From the NCBI RefSeq assembly GCF_900086655.1, contig NZ_LT575476.1, positions 5,006,640 through 5,070,639 of the forward strand: a stretch of DNA of 64,000 nt, given 5' to 3'. Both the position numbers and the translations under genes were made by a program. Positions 23,293-32,503 of the stretch are shown piece by piece (the first letter of the stretch is position 1; each line of letters opens with the position of its first letter). The notes below the pieces were generated by a model, which did no database searches, was not told the origin of the DNA, and saw only the letters and a list, made by a program, of their open reading frames with translations. This DNA is from Paenibacillus tuaregi. Its GTDB lineage: Bacteria; Bacillota; Bacilli; Paenibacillales; Paenibacillaceae.

Positions 23293-23375
23293 AATCACTC
23301 GGGATCGAAGCTGTGATCGGTTAATTCTAAAGTTCATTTTTTTATAGCACTCACGTCAAAATTTATAGATACAGC

Positions 23376-25259
23376 TTATCCTGCAATCTCCTGTGCTGCA
23401 CCGTTCGAAAATTGGCTGTTATACAGGTCCGCATAGAAGCCGCCCTTCTCCAGCAGCTCTTCATGGGTACCCTTCTCGATCACTTGTCCGTGATTCATGA
23501 CCAGGATCAAACTCGCATCCCGGATGGTCGAGAGCCGGTGGGCAATCACAAAGCTTGTTCTGTTCTTCATCAGTTCGTTCATCGCTTTCTGAATCAGCAC
23601 CTCTGTACGGGTGTCCACACTGCTCGTCGCTTCATCCAGGATCAGAATCGATGGATCGGCAAGAATCGCCCGGGCTATGGTCAGCAGCTGCTTTTGACCT
23701 TGGGAGATGTTCGAGGCTTCCTCATTGAGGACCGTATCATAACCGTCCGGCAGGGTACGGATAAAATGATCCGCATGGGCAGTCTTCGCTGCCGCCACAA
23801 CCTCCTCTTCCGTAGCTCCAATCCGTCCGTAGGCGATATTGTCCCGGATCGTACCGTTGAACAGCCAGGTATCCTGAAGCACCATACCAAACATGTTCCG
23901 CAGACTTCCCCGTTTAAAGTCGGTAATGTTCACACCATCCACGGTGATTCTGCCCTCGTTCACCTCGTAAAAACGCATGAGCAGATTGATCAGCGTAGTC
24001 TTACCGGCGCCTGTCGGACCAACGATGGCAATCGTCTGTCCCATTTTTACATCGATGTTCATGTCCTCAATCAGCATGTTCTCCCCATATCCAAAGCTCA
24101 CATGCTCAAACGCCACATCTCCGCGCACGTCAGCCAGTTCAGCCGGCTTCGCAGCTTCCGGTACCTCTTCCTCTTCATCAAGCAGTTCGAACACCCGCTC
24201 AGCAGAGGCTACCGTGGATTGGATAATGTTAGCGATATTCGCAGTCTGGGTGATAGGCATGGTGAACTGGCGCACGTATTGAATGAATGCCTGGATATCC
24301 CCGATCTCCATCGATCTCTTGGTCACCAGCAGGCCTCCAATTACGCTGATCAGAACATAACCAAGGTTCCCGATAAAGCTCATGATTGGCATAATCAGAC
24401 CTGATATGAACTGGGCTTTCCAGGCGGAGTCATACAGCTTGTCGTTAATCTGGTCAAACTTCTGGATGGACTTCTCTTCACGCCCAAACGCCTTGATAAT
24501 CCGGTGTCCGGTGTACATCTCTTCCACATGTCCGTTCAGTTCCCCCAGATTGCGCTGCTGGCCGATAAAATGCCCTTGAGACCGGCCGCTGATCTTCTTG
24601 ATGGCCAGAAAACTGACCGGCAGTGTAACCAGTGCGATCAATGTCAGCAGCGGACTGATCGTCAGCATCATGACGATGACCCCAATAATCGTCAGCACCG
24701 CTGTAATCAGCTGAGTCAAGCTCTGCTGAAGCGTGGTGCTGATGTTGTCCACATCATTGACGGCCCGGCTGAGAATCTCCCCATTCGTGCGGGAATCGAA
24801 ATACTTGAGCGGCAGTCTGCCCAGCTTGTCGTTCACATCGCGGCGCAGGTCGTATACGGTCTTCTGCGCCACCCCTGCCATCAACAACTGCATAACATAA
24901 GTGAACAGGGAGCTGATCACATACAGCCCCAGGAGCAGCATAACAATCTGCCAGATGTAATCGAAATCGATATGCGCACCAGGTACGCCGCGCATCCGGC
25001 CAATAATCCCATTAAGCAGTTCGGTCGTGGCTTTACCCATGATCTTCGGACTCACAATGCTGAATATCGTACTCAGCACCGCCATGCCGATCACGGCGAG
25101 AATCTGGCCCCGGTGAGGTCTCAGGTAGCTGAGGAGCCTTCTTAAAGTTCCTTTGAAATCCTTGGCCTTCTCCCCTGGCATAACCATGCCCGGCCCTCCA
25201 GGTCCATGGCCTCTGCCGAATCCTCCGCCCGCAGGTCTCGATCTTTGCTGCTCACTCAT
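23376..25259 (-). CDS. ABC multidrug exporter, membrane-ATPase half (second subunit)
   Basis: 627-residue half-transporter: a glycine-rich N-terminal extension of about 30 residues, six membrane helices (about 50-340) and a C-terminal ATPase with Walker A GPTGAGKTT, Q-loop MVLQDTWLF, signature ISQGQKQ, Walker B ILILDEATSSVD and an H-loop His (AHRLST). The signature is ISQGQ rather than LSGGQ, as in one partner of YheH/YheI-type heterodimers with one degenerate site. The start overlaps the stop of the upstream gene by ATGA. It would pump drugs outward together with its partner under MarR control. Confidence 0.93.
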   Translation of the reverse strand: MSEQQRSRPAGGGFGRGHGPGGPGMVMPGEKAKDFKGTLRRLLSYLRPHRGQILAVIGMAVLSTIFSIVSPKIMGKATTELLNGIIGRMRGVPGAHIDFDYIWQIVMLLLGLYVISSLFTYVMQLLMAGVAQKTVYDLRRDVNDKLGRLPLKYFDSRTNGEILSRAVNDVDNISTTLQQSLTQLITAVLTIIGVIVMMLTISPLLTLIALVTLPVSFLAIKKISGRSQGHFIGQQRNLGELNGHVEEMYTGHRIIKAFGREEKSIQKFDQINDKLYDSAWKAQFISGLIMPIMSFIGNLGYVLISVIGGLLVTKRSMEIGDIQAFIQYVRQFTMPITQTANIANIIQSTVASAERVFELLDEEEEVPEAAKPAELADVRGDVAFEHVSFGYGENMLIEDMNIDVKMGQTIAIVGPTGAGKTTLINLLMRFYEVNEGRITVDGVNITDFKRGSLRNMFGMVLQDTWLFNGTIRDNIAYGRIGATEEEVVAAAKTAHADHFIRTLPDGYDTVLNEEASNISQGQKQLLTIARAILADPSILILDEATSSVDTRTEVLIQKAMNELMKNRTSFVIAHRLSTIRDASLILVMNHGQVIEKGTHEELLEKGGFYADLYNSQFSNGAAQEIAG

Positions 25260-26983
25260 GCGATCTCCTCCTCTGACAGCTGGGAGTACACGATCTCCCG
25301 GTATACTTCACTGGTCTCCAGCAGCTCGCGGTGTGTGCCTATGCCCGCTATACGGCTCTCATCCATGACAATGATCCGGTCGGCATCCTTCACCGTGCTG
25401 ACCCGTTGGGCCACAATAATAACGGTGGATTCCCGGGTCTCCTCCTTCAGGGCAGCCCTCAGCTTCGCATCGGTCTTGAAATCAAGCGCCGAGAAGCTGT
25501 CGTCAAAAATATAAATTTCCGGCCGCCGCACCAAGGCTCTGGCAATAGACAGGCGCTGCTTTTGGCCCCCGGAGACATTGTTGCCCCCTTGAGAAATTTC
25601 AGCCTCATAGCCCTTATCCATCTCTGCGATGAAATCCGCAGCCTGGGCAATGCGGGCCGCATGCTCGATCTCCTCATCCGATGCCGATTCATTCCCGTAT
25701 CTGATGTTGTCTGCAATCGTCCCCGTAAATAGTACAGCTTTCTGCGGCACAAAGCCGATTTTGGCCCGAAGATCCGCTTGGGACAGGTTCCGCACATCCT
25801 GACCATCCACAAGCACAGCGCCGCTGTCTGCTTCATAGAAGCGCGGGATTAGGCTGATCAAGGTAGATTTCCCTGACCCCGTACCTCCGATAATCGCCGT
25901 AACCTCCCCCGGCTTGGCGCTGAAGCTGATGTCCGATACAGCCGGCTGTTCCGCGCCAGGATAGCTGAAGCTGACATTCTGGAACTCCACATATCCTTTT
26001 TGTTCTGAGGCCTTCTCCGCGTGTTCGGCATCCTTAATGACTGGCTGTGTGTCCAACACCTCATTGATACGGGCTGCCGAAGCAGAAGCTCTTGGAATCA
26101 TAACGAACATCACCGAGACCATGATGAACGAGAACATAATCTGCATCGCATACTGCAGGAACGCCATGAGATCACCAACATTCATGCTCCCGTTATTGAT
26201 CCGCAGACCCCCGTACCAGATGATCGCGATAGACGAAACGTTCAGCACCAGCATCATAGTTGGCATCATTGCAGCCATAATCTTATTTACCTTAATGGAA
26301 GTCTCAGTTAAGTCGAAGTTCGCCTTCTCGAACCGTTTGGCTTCATGCTCAGTCCGGTTAAAGGAGCGGATAACCCGGATTCCGGTCAATCCTTCGCGAA
26401 GCACCAAATTCAGACGGTCAATTCTTTTCTGAATCAATTTGAAGAGCGGAATTCCCCGGCCAGCGATGAGGAATATCGCACCAACCAGAACGGGAATTAC
26501 GATAACAAAAACCAGGGATAACGTCTTGTCCTTGGACATCGCCATAATAATTCCCCCGATGGCAAGCAGGGGGGCGCTGACCATCATGCGCATCATCATA
26601 AGCAGAACCTGCTGCAGCTGTGTAATATCATTCGTTGTGCGTGTGATCAGCGATGCGGTACCAAGCTTGTCGAACTCCTCCAGAGAGAAGCGCTCGACGT
26701 GGCCAAACACCTTGCTGCGCAGGTCCCTGCCGAACCCGGAGGAAACCTTGGATGAGAAATAACTGGCAGCAATGGAGGCGGCAATACCTCCAAAAGCAAC
26801 AAGGATCATAAACAGGCCAATACGCCAAATGTAATTGGTGTCACCCTGAGCCACGCCTTTATCCACAATATCCGCCATCAAGGTGGGCAGATACAGCTCA
26901 GTCATCGACTGCAGGAATAACAGCACAACGACAAAGATCAGCGGCATACGGAACGGCTTAAGATAACGAAAAACTTTGATCAT
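25256..26983 (-). CDS. ABC multidrug exporter, membrane-ATPase half (first subunit)
   Basis: 575-residue half-transporter with six helices in the first 320 residues (PLIFVVVLLFLQSMTELYLPTLMADIV...). Its ATPase carries Walker A GGTGSGKST, Q-loop FVPQKAVLF and signature NVSGGQKQR. The Walker B region is IYIFDDSFSALD, where the usual catalytic Glu is Asp, and the H-loop position is AQRVST with Gln for His. Both changes mark a degenerate consensus site, usual for one half of YheI/BmrC-type heterodimers. ATG 26983 is preferred to TTG 26989 because GGAGAG is properly spaced. Co-transcribed between MarR and the second subunit. Confidence 0.92.
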   Translation of the reverse strand: MIKVFRYLKPFRMPLIFVVVLLFLQSMTELYLPTLMADIVDKGVAQGDTNYIWRIGLFMILVAFGGIAASIAASYFSSKVSSGFGRDLRSKVFGHVERFSLEEFDKLGTASLITRTTNDITQLQQVLLMMMRMMVSAPLLAIGGIIMAMSKDKTLSLVFVIVIPVLVGAIFLIAGRGIPLFKLIQKRIDRLNLVLREGLTGIRVIRSFNRTEHEAKRFEKANFDLTETSIKVNKIMAAMMPTMMLVLNVSSIAIIWYGGLRINNGSMNVGDLMAFLQYAMQIMFSFIMVSVMFVMIPRASASAARINEVLDTQPVIKDAEHAEKASEQKGYVEFQNVSFSYPGAEQPAVSDISFSAKPGEVTAIIGGTGSGKSTLISLIPRFYEADSGAVLVDGQDVRNLSQADLRAKIGFVPQKAVLFTGTIADNIRYGNESASDEEIEHAARIAQAADFIAEMDKGYEAEISQGGNNVSGGQKQRLSIARALVRRPEIYIFDDSFSALDFKTDAKLRAALKEETRESTVIIVAQRVSTVKDADRIIVMDESRIAGIGTHRELLETSEVYREIVYSQLSEEEIA

Positions 26984-27016
26984 GGACAACTCTCCTCTCC
27001 CGAACGGGCCCTGAAT

Positions 27017-27487
27017 CTATTCCTTCTTCTCTTCTTCCCGGCCCGGATAATCACTCAGAAAACGGCCTACCTTCTCCAGCAGCTCCGAGAGCTGCTCACT
27101 CTGTTCCTCACCCAAGTATTCATACAACTCTATAAACCGGCCGAAGAACGCCTGCATCGCCTTCTCCGTAAGGTCCATTCCCTGCTGAGTCAGCTTGACC
27201 CGGACGGCCCTGCGGTCGTTCGAGTCCATTCTGCGTTCCACCAAGCCCTCAGCCTCAAGGCTGTTAATCAGCTGGGTTACGGTAGGCGACGTCACTTCCA
27301 GGGCACTGCTAAGCTCGGACACACTGAAGCCTTCTTCATGATTCTTCATCCCCCTCTTGATGTAGAACAGCAGCCTCATTTCACTCGGCTTGCATCCGCC
27401 TACCGAAGGCCTGCGCCAGTCCGCTTTGCGGGCACGATTGAAGGCATCAAACAGCCTCTGCGCTTTGGGATTATCATGAATACTCAA
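27017..27487 (-). CDS. MarR-family transcriptional regulator
   Basis: 156-residue MarR repressor with a winged helix in the middle: FSVSELSSALEVTSPTVTQLINSLEAEGLVERRMDSNDRRAVRVKLT, including the conserved D-x-R-x wing. Dimerisation helices lie at both ends. TTG 27487 follows AAGGTG. It leads the ABC exporter operon with 27 bases between genes, so it most likely represses its own promoter and is released by an exported drug. Two palindromes sit just downstream of the promoter. The inducer is unknown. Confidence 0.93.
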   Translation of the reverse strand: MSIHDNPKAQRLFDAFNRARKADWRRPSVGGCKPSEMRLLFYIKRGMKNHEEGFSVSELSSALEVTSPTVTQLINSLEAEGLVERRMDSNDRRAVRVKLTQQGMDLTEKAMQAFFGRFIELYEYLGEEQSEQLSELLEKVGRFLSDYPGREEEKKE

Positions 27488-27515
27488 ATTTTCACCTTCT
27501 TTATCGTTATTTAAG

Positions 27516-27583
27516 TTAGCTAATATTTAGGTTACCTACTATATTGCAAAGCTAATTATATTCCGCCCTCTGAGCAAAGTCAA
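27516..27583 (-). promoter_or_regulatory. MarR/ABC operon promoter with two palindromes
   Basis: Minus-strand TTGACT (27583-27578), 17-base spacer, TATAAT (27560-27555). Downstream of the expected transcript start lie TAGGT-T-ACCTA (27528-27538) and TTAGCTAA (27516-27523), both fit for MarR autoregulation. Confidence 0.75.
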
Positions 27584-27718
27584 TTTTCAGTTTAGAGCTT
27601 GTCTAGCGCTAGTCCATGACAAAAAAGAGGCGCCCCAGTAGGCAGCCCCTCATTTTGTTTAGGAGATCGGTGTGTGTGTTCGTAAAGACTTCAGAGCAAA
27701 CGCCCGCTCCCCTCGCTA

Positions 27719-27790
27719 TTGGTTTTGGATTTCTTGAATTATCAACAGTGAATGAAATCCAAAACCAAAGGCGACGACTAGCGCTTGGCC
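27719..27790 (+). repeat. Structured dispersed repeat, probable variant copy 4
   Basis: TTGGTTTTGGATTTC (27719-27733) pairs perfectly with GAAATCCAAAACCAA (27754-27768) around a 20-base loop that begins TTG, and AAGGCG follows. The plan matches copies 1 and 2, but the mini-hairpin is not preserved (GCGACGACTAGCGC). A hairpin with a T run at about 27616-27655 (minus) may end pdaA transcripts. Nothing else was recognised in this gap. Confidence 0.55.
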
Positions 27791-27859
27791 GCGGGTCGTT
27801 CAACTCTTAAGCAGACTTTGGCTTAAATCCCCGCCATAGCTTGCTTATTTAGGGGAAGA

Positions 27860-28705
27860 TCACTTCTTTCCCGGTTGACCTCCCGGCTGACCTGGCTTAA
27901 CCGTGTCCGGCTTGGCCGCATCGGCCTTGCCAGGCAGATCATTCAGGCTTTTGAACGTGTAGCCCTGTCTTCTCGCCTCATCAATGATGTTCCCAAGCGC
28001 ATCGGTGTTGTCCTTGGAAATTGCGTGAATCAGCAGCACTGCTCCGGGATGAAGCTGGCTGACCACTTTCTTGAAGGCGTAAGCGCCCCCCTTCTGGTCA
28101 TTCACATCCCAGTCCTTGTATGCCAAAGACCAGAACACATTCGTGTACCCGTACTGTCGGGTAACGCTCAGCGTCCGCTCATCAAATATGCCTCTCGGCG
28201 GGCGCAGATAAACCATCTCCTTAATACCGGTTACCTCCGTCACCGCCTGCTTGACCTTGTCCAGCTCCTCTTTGATTTTCTCATTGGAGATCGTGGTCAT
28301 GTCCGGGTGGCTCCATGAGTGGTTGCCGATAATATGCCCCTCTGCGGCCATGCGCTTAACCAGCTCCGGTTGGTCCTTGACATAATGGCCGGTAATGAAA
28401 AAAGCCGCCGGCACTTTCTTCGCCTTCAAAGTGTCCAAAATAATGGAGGTATACCCCTTGTTCTCATACCCGTTATCAAACGTAAGGTAGATATCTTTCT
28501 TCCTGGTATCTCCTGTGAAGATAGCCCCGTTCTTATCAATTATGTCCTTAAAGCCTTCCTCGTTGATGGACGGAAGACTCCCGTTCACACTCTTCTTAAA
28601 CCCAAAGTGGAAGGGTCCGTCGGCCAACACGGGTTGAGCCGATCCTGCCAAACCGATCCCCGCGCCGAGACACAGCGCTAATACCAACCTGAAGATTCGT
28701 TTCAT
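27860..28705 (-). CDS. pdaA: Polysaccharide deacetylase, PdaA-type muramic delta-lactam enzyme
   Basis: Exported NodB-fold deacetylase of about 281 residues. It has a signal peptide (KRIFRLVLALCLGAGIGLAGSAQPVLA). The catalytic domain begins IYLTFDNGYENKGYT, where the usual TFDDG has Asn in place of the second Asp; this is typical of PdaA. HSWSHPDMT gives the His-metal pair and LRPPRGIFDE the arginine motif. PdaA de-acetylates muramic acid for delta-lactam formation in the spore cortex, so the host is probably a sporulator. A Pro/Gly/Lys-rich tail is unstructured. ATG 28705 is used because the longer reading has no signal peptide. Confidence 0.92.
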   Translation of the reverse strand: MKRIFRLVLALCLGAGIGLAGSAQPVLADGPFHFGFKKSVNGSLPSINEEGFKDIIDKNGAIFTGDTRKKDIYLTFDNGYENKGYTSIILDTLKAKKVPAAFFITGHYVKDQPELVKRMAAEGHIIGNHSWSHPDMTTISNEKIKEELDKVKQAVTEVTGIKEMVYLRPPRGIFDERTLSVTRQYGYTNVFWSLAYKDWDVNDQKGGAYAFKKVVSQLHPGAVLLIHAISKDNTDALGNIIDEARRQGYTFKSLNDLPGKADAAKPDTVKPGQPGGQPGKK

Positions 28706-28842
28706 GTGTATGCTCCCTTGTACATTTTCATCTTGATTGTCAGACCTGTCATCTGATCCTTCACACACCATTAAGTTCTGTATGCGGAGCCATTTCTATA
28801 CTTCCTGCGGCAAAATTATCAATATCATGTTTGGCAGCAAAA

Positions 28843-28879
28843 TTAAAAACGGGCTCTGTCATCAAAGACAAAAGCCCGT
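28843..28879 (-). terminator. Terminator of the amino acid permease gene
   Basis: On the minus strand ACGGGCT..GTC pairs with GAC..AGCCCGT, followed by TTTTTAATTTT. The stretch between pdaA and this site shows no recognisable promoter boxes. Confidence 0.82.
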
Positions 28880-28988
28880 CCTGTATACAAGATCAACTTA
28901 AACGCAGGGCATCAGCCCTTAAGAAACCAGAGCAGCAGCGGTCGTAAGAACATTTTGCGACTTGCCATCAATCAAACGAACGATTCCG

Positions 28989-30392
28989 CTACTCCTCTTC
29001 TGTATTCCCAGATGCAAGCCGGCTGCTTCGTACGCTGTAGCTGAAGTAAATAATCAGGCCAATCACCATCCACACCAGGAAGGCCTCCCAGGTTACGAGC
29101 GGCAGACTGAACAACAGATAACCACAGCAGAGAATGGCCAGAAGCGGAATCACCGGAACCCATGGAACCCGGAAGGAGCGCTTCAGGTTTGGCTGGGTTT
29201 TCCGAAGAATAATAATCCCAATCGCTACCGACACAAAGGCAAACAGCGTTCCGATACTGACGAGGTCAGACAGCCTGTCCAGCGGCAGCACTCCCGCGAA
29301 GAAGGCCACAACAATCCCGGTTGCCCAGGTGCTGACCGTAGGTGCCTTTGTCTTCGGATTCAGCTTGGACAGACGTTTCGGAAGCAGGCCGTCGCGTCCC
29401 ATGGCATATACCAGACGGGTCTGACCATACAGCAGCACGAACAGTACGGTAGTAATACCGACAATAGCACCCAGTGAAATAAACCCGGCAATCCAGTTCT
29501 GATGAATGAACTGAATAGCGAAGGCTACCGGATTCTTAACATCCAGCAAATGATAAGGCACGATCCCCGTCAGCACAGCTGTAACCAGCACGTACAGCAG
29601 CGCACACACGATCAGGGAAGCAATGATGCCTCTTGGCAGGTCCTTCTGCGGATTGCGAACCTCCTCAGCAGCGGTTGCCACAACATCAAAGCCGATATAC
29701 GCAATGAATGCGGTAGCTGCTCCGGTAACGACCCCGCCGAAGCCAAACGGCATGAACGGGGTCCAGTTCACGGGCTTCACATAGAAGACACCAACAACCA
29801 GGAACAACACGATAACCGCGATTTTAAGCACAACCATGATCGTGTTAATCCGGGTTGACTCCTTCGCTCCCCTGGAGACCAGGAACGTCAGCAGCAGGGC
29901 GATAATCACTGCGGGCAGGTCAATAAGCGTTCCCTTATCCGCATTAAATGCACTTGTTATCGCATGCGGCAGGTTGATACCAAAGCCCGACAGCAGCCCC
30001 TGGAAATACCCTGACCAGCCGCTGGCGACCATAGAGGCCGCAAAGCCGTATTCCAGAATCAAATCCCAACCCAGGATCCATGCAATAATCTCCCCGAATG
30101 TGGCATAGCTGTAGGTGTATGCACTCCCGGACACCGGTACCATGGAGGCCAGCTCTGCATAACAGAGGGCACAGAAGGAACAGACCAGGCCCGCAATAAT
30201 AAAGGACAGGATCAGCGCCGGTCCGGCGTGCTGGGCTGCGGCGACACCGGTCATAACAAATATGCCGGTGCCCACCACGCAGCCGATACCAAGCATGGTG
30301 AGATCAAATGCTCCCAGCTCTTTTTTCAAGGTACCACCCTTGTCTTTCAATTCCATCATCGACGTGATGGATTTCTTCCTCATTACACTCAT
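28989..30392 (-). CDS. APC-superfamily amino acid permease
   Basis: 467-residue cation-coupled amino acid transporter of the CAT type with about 12 helices. The first contains LTMLGIGCVVGTGIFVMTG, the unwound helix that binds the substrate backbone. EYGFAASMVASGWSGYF and FIAYIGFDVVATAAEEVRNPQKDLPRGI are the family hallmark segments for helices 3 and 6-7. It resembles Bacillus YfnA/YhdG. The substrate cannot be told from sequence. AGGGGT precedes ATG. It is followed by its own terminator and preceded by a 200-base gap holding the Rrf2 terminator, so it is monocistronic. Confidence 0.93.
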   Translation of the reverse strand: MSVMRKKSITSMMELKDKGGTLKKELGAFDLTMLGIGCVVGTGIFVMTGVAAAQHAGPALILSFIIAGLVCSFCALCYAELASMVPVSGSAYTYSYATFGEIIAWILGWDLILEYGFAASMVASGWSGYFQGLLSGFGINLPHAITSAFNADKGTLIDLPAVIIALLLTFLVSRGAKESTRINTIMVVLKIAVIVLFLVVGVFYVKPVNWTPFMPFGFGGVVTGAATAFIAYIGFDVVATAAEEVRNPQKDLPRGIIASLIVCALLYVLVTAVLTGIVPYHLLDVKNPVAFAIQFIHQNWIAGFISLGAIVGITTVLFVLLYGQTRLVYAMGRDGLLPKRLSKLNPKTKAPTVSTWATGIVVAFFAGVLPLDRLSDLVSIGTLFAFVSVAIGIIILRKTQPNLKRSFRVPWVPVIPLLAILCCGYLLFSLPLVTWEAFLVWMVIGLIIYFSYSVRSSRLASGNTEEE

Positions 30393-30530
30393 AAATGAAA
30401 TACCCCTGTTCTCTTGTTAGTTGGATCCAAGATGGATAATCTAATCCACTTATTATAAGGAATTTAACCAAACAAAAATAGAATACGCTGTGAGGAAATA
30501 TATTACATTAAAATCACAACCGCTTCCACA

Positions 30531-30557
30531 CAAAAAACACCCGTCTTGAGCGGGTGT
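30531..30557 (-). terminator. Terminator of the Rrf2 gene
   Basis: On the minus strand ACACCCG pairs with CGGGTGT around a 7-base loop, then TTTTTTGTG. The other half of the gap up to the permease start holds only AT-rich sequence with no clear site. Confidence 0.82.
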
Positions 30558-30591
30558 CCTGACTAAACTTGCGTCTGTACAAAGTCCCCTT

Positions 30592-31026
30592 CTAGTTGGC
30601 GGCTGCCCTGCGGACAAGATCGGAAACGACCTGATTCATCGTTATTGAGGAAAGCTCCTGCTCCATCGCATTCTGAGCCCGGGTGAACGCCGTCTCCAAG
30701 GTGTCTTGAATATTTCTCCCAACCTGGCAATCCGGGTTCGGATTGCTGTGAATGGAGAAAAGCTCATCCGATATATCCACCTGTACCGCACGGTACACAT
30801 CGAGCAGGGTTATCTGCTCCAGCGGACGCGCAAGCTTCGCACCGGCAACACCTGCCGAGGTGGTCACCAGGCCTGCACGGCTCAGCATGCTCATAATCCG
30901 GCGGATAACTACAGGGTTCGTATTCACACTGCCTGCAATGTAATCGGAAGTGATCCGGCCTTCCTTCTCTATATCCAGCAGGGACAATATATGCACTGCT
31001 ACAGAAAAACGGCTGCTGATCGCCAT
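30592..31026 (-). CDS. Rrf2-family transcriptional regulator (YwnA-like)
   Basis: 144-residue regulator with an N-terminal winged helix (RFSVAVHILSLLDIE, SDYIAGSVNTNPVVIRRIMSMLSRAGLVTT, with wing GVAGAKLARPLEQIT). It has only one cysteine (PDCQVG) in place of the three-cysteine Fe-S cluster of IscR/NsrR. It is therefore probably a redox or ligand sensor of the YwnA/CymR type rather than an Fe-S one. GGGAGG precedes ATG. It is alone on its transcript, between the permease and the LysR gene. Its targets are not evident here. Confidence 0.88.
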   Translation of the reverse strand: MAISSRFSVAVHILSLLDIEKEGRITSDYIAGSVNTNPVVIRRIMSMLSRAGLVTTSAGVAGAKLARPLEQITLLDVYRAVQVDISDELFSIHSNPNPDCQVGRNIQDTLETAFTRAQNAMEQELSSITMNQVVSDLVRRAAAN

Positions 31027-31102
31027 ATGTTGTCTAACCTCCCCATGCTTGAATTGGCAAAAATCTACCCTAAGTATATCAGAGATTACACACGCTTACT
31101 TG

Positions 31103-31999
31103 TTATTTCCGGCCTGCATCTGATAAGACCTCTCCCGCAAAACGAATCCATTCCCGGGCGGCAAACGACAAATACCGGTCCTCCCTCCAGATAATTCCCA
31201 AATTCCACGGAATGACCGGATTCACGAGCGGAAGAATAGCGACCCTGGACGGGTCCACCTCCCGGCATACCGTCTCCGGCAGCAGCGCAATCCCCAGGTT
31301 GGCTGCTACCATCTCGCTGATCAAGTCCCATTGGGAGCTTTCATAGACCACTCTCGGCTGAAATCCAACGCGGACACACTCCGCAATAATCCGGTCATGG
31401 AGTACAAAATCCTCCCGGAACAGCACAAAGGATTCCCCGGCAAGCTCGATCAGCGGCGCCTCCTTCAACCCGGAGAGCCGGTGAGTGGGATGAACAAGCA
31501 GATTCAACTTCTCTTCCACAAAGGAGAAATACTCGATGCCTTCCATCTTCAGAGGCAGCACCGCAATGCCCACATCCAGCGCGCCGCTGGCCACATCTGC
31601 CTCCACCTTCTTCGCTCCATCCTCGAACAATTGAATGGTGATGTCGGGATATTTCTTATGGAACTGCCCGATCACTGTCGGAAAGAAGCTTGCGCCCACC
31701 ATCGGGGGAAGCCCGATACGGATATGCCCTTTCTTCAGGTTGCGCAGATCGTCCAGCTCTGCCGACATATTATTGAACGAGGTGACAATGTTCTGAGCCT
31801 GATTCACCATGATCTGCCCGGCATCGGTCAATTCAATCCGCTTGCCAATCCGGTCGAATAGAACAACCCCCAGCTCTTCCTCCATCTGGCGGATCGTCTT
31901 GCTTATGGTCGGCTGCGTAATATACAGCGACTCCGCTGCTTTTGTAAAGCTTCGCAGTCTGGCAACCTCAATCAGATATTGCAGCTGACGTATATCCAC
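31103..31999 (-). CDS. LysR-family regulator, CidR/YwbI-like
   Basis: LysR activator of about 298 residues with N-terminal HTH (LIEVARLRSFTKAAESLYITQPTISKTIRQMEEELG) and a periplasmic-binding-like effector domain. It is divergent from a cidA/cidB pair 127 bases away, the same arrangement as Staphylococcus cidR-cidABC and Bacillus ywbI-ywbHG, where the regulator responds to acetate or overflow metabolism. GTG 31999 is preferred over the upstream alternative, as the N terminus DIRQLQYLIEVA matches the family. Intergenic DNA contains LysR-like T-N11-A sites but none was decisive. Confidence 0.87.
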   Translation of the reverse strand: MDIRQLQYLIEVARLRSFTKAAESLYITQPTISKTIRQMEEELGVVLFDRIGKRIELTDAGQIMVNQAQNIVTSFNNMSAELDDLRNLKKGHIRIGLPPMVGASFFPTVIGQFHKKYPDITIQLFEDGAKKVEADVASGALDVGIAVLPLKMEGIEYFSFVEEKLNLLVHPTHRLSGLKEAPLIELAGESFVLFREDFVLHDRIIAECVRVGFQPRVVYESSQWDLISEMVAANLGIALLPETVCREVDPSRVAILPLVNPVIPWNLGIIWREDRYLSFAAREWIRFAGEVLSDAGRK

Positions 32000-32125
32000 T
32001 GGAAGACAGCCCTCCCATCCATAGACAATAGGAATGTAGAACATTCGATATATGCATTATACCTATGAAAATAAATGATGTAAAATTTCAGTACACACAG
32101 AAAATGAAAAGAGGCTTTGCAAAAC

Positions 32126-32503
32126 ATGAACGCTCTGAAGTCACTGTTCAAAGGTGTTGTGCAGGTAGCCATCCTGATCTTCATATCCATGGCTATGAAC
32201 AAAATCGTGGACGTGCTCCACTTGCCCATACCCGGAAGTATCCTTGGTATTGCTGTAATCTTCACGCTGTTAAAGACCCGGGTTATAAAGCTTGAATGGA
32301 TTGAGCAGGGAGCCAACTGGCTGCTCGCTGAACTGCTCCTGTTCTTCATTCCAGCCGCTGTCGGCGTAATGAAATACATTCCGATGCTGGAAAGCGATGG
32401 AGTGCGCATTCTGATTGTGGTTATTTTCAGCACTTTTATTGTTATGGCTAGCTCCGGGCTGACCGCATCCCGCATTGCTAAGCGAAAGGAGAACCAATCA
32501 TGA
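32126..32503 (+). CDS. cidA: CidA/LrgA-family holin-like protein
   Basis: Small integral membrane protein of about 125 residues with four helices: VAILIFISMAMNKIVDVL, IPGSILGIAVIFTLLKT, LLAELLLFFIPAAVGVMKYI, VIFSTFIVMASSGLTA. LPIPGSILG and FFIPAAVGVM are family signatures. CidA proteins affect murein hydrolase activity and programmed death, and in Bacillus the ywbHG pair exports pyruvate under some conditions. ATG 32126 has AGAGG upstream; TTG 32117 is too close to the SD. Its stop overlaps cidB by ATGA. Confidence 0.9.
   Translation: MNALKSLFKGVVQVAILIFISMAMNKIVDVLHLPIPGSILGIAVIFTLLKTRVIKLEWIEQGANWLLAELLLFFIPAAVGVMKYIPMLESDGVRILIVVIFSTFIVMASSGLTASRIAKRKENQS

Noticed and set aside
27600..27660. 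TAGCGCTA palindrome as an operator
   Set aside because: Short palindrome in a gap with no promoter recognised next to it; likely chance or part of the nearby hairpins.
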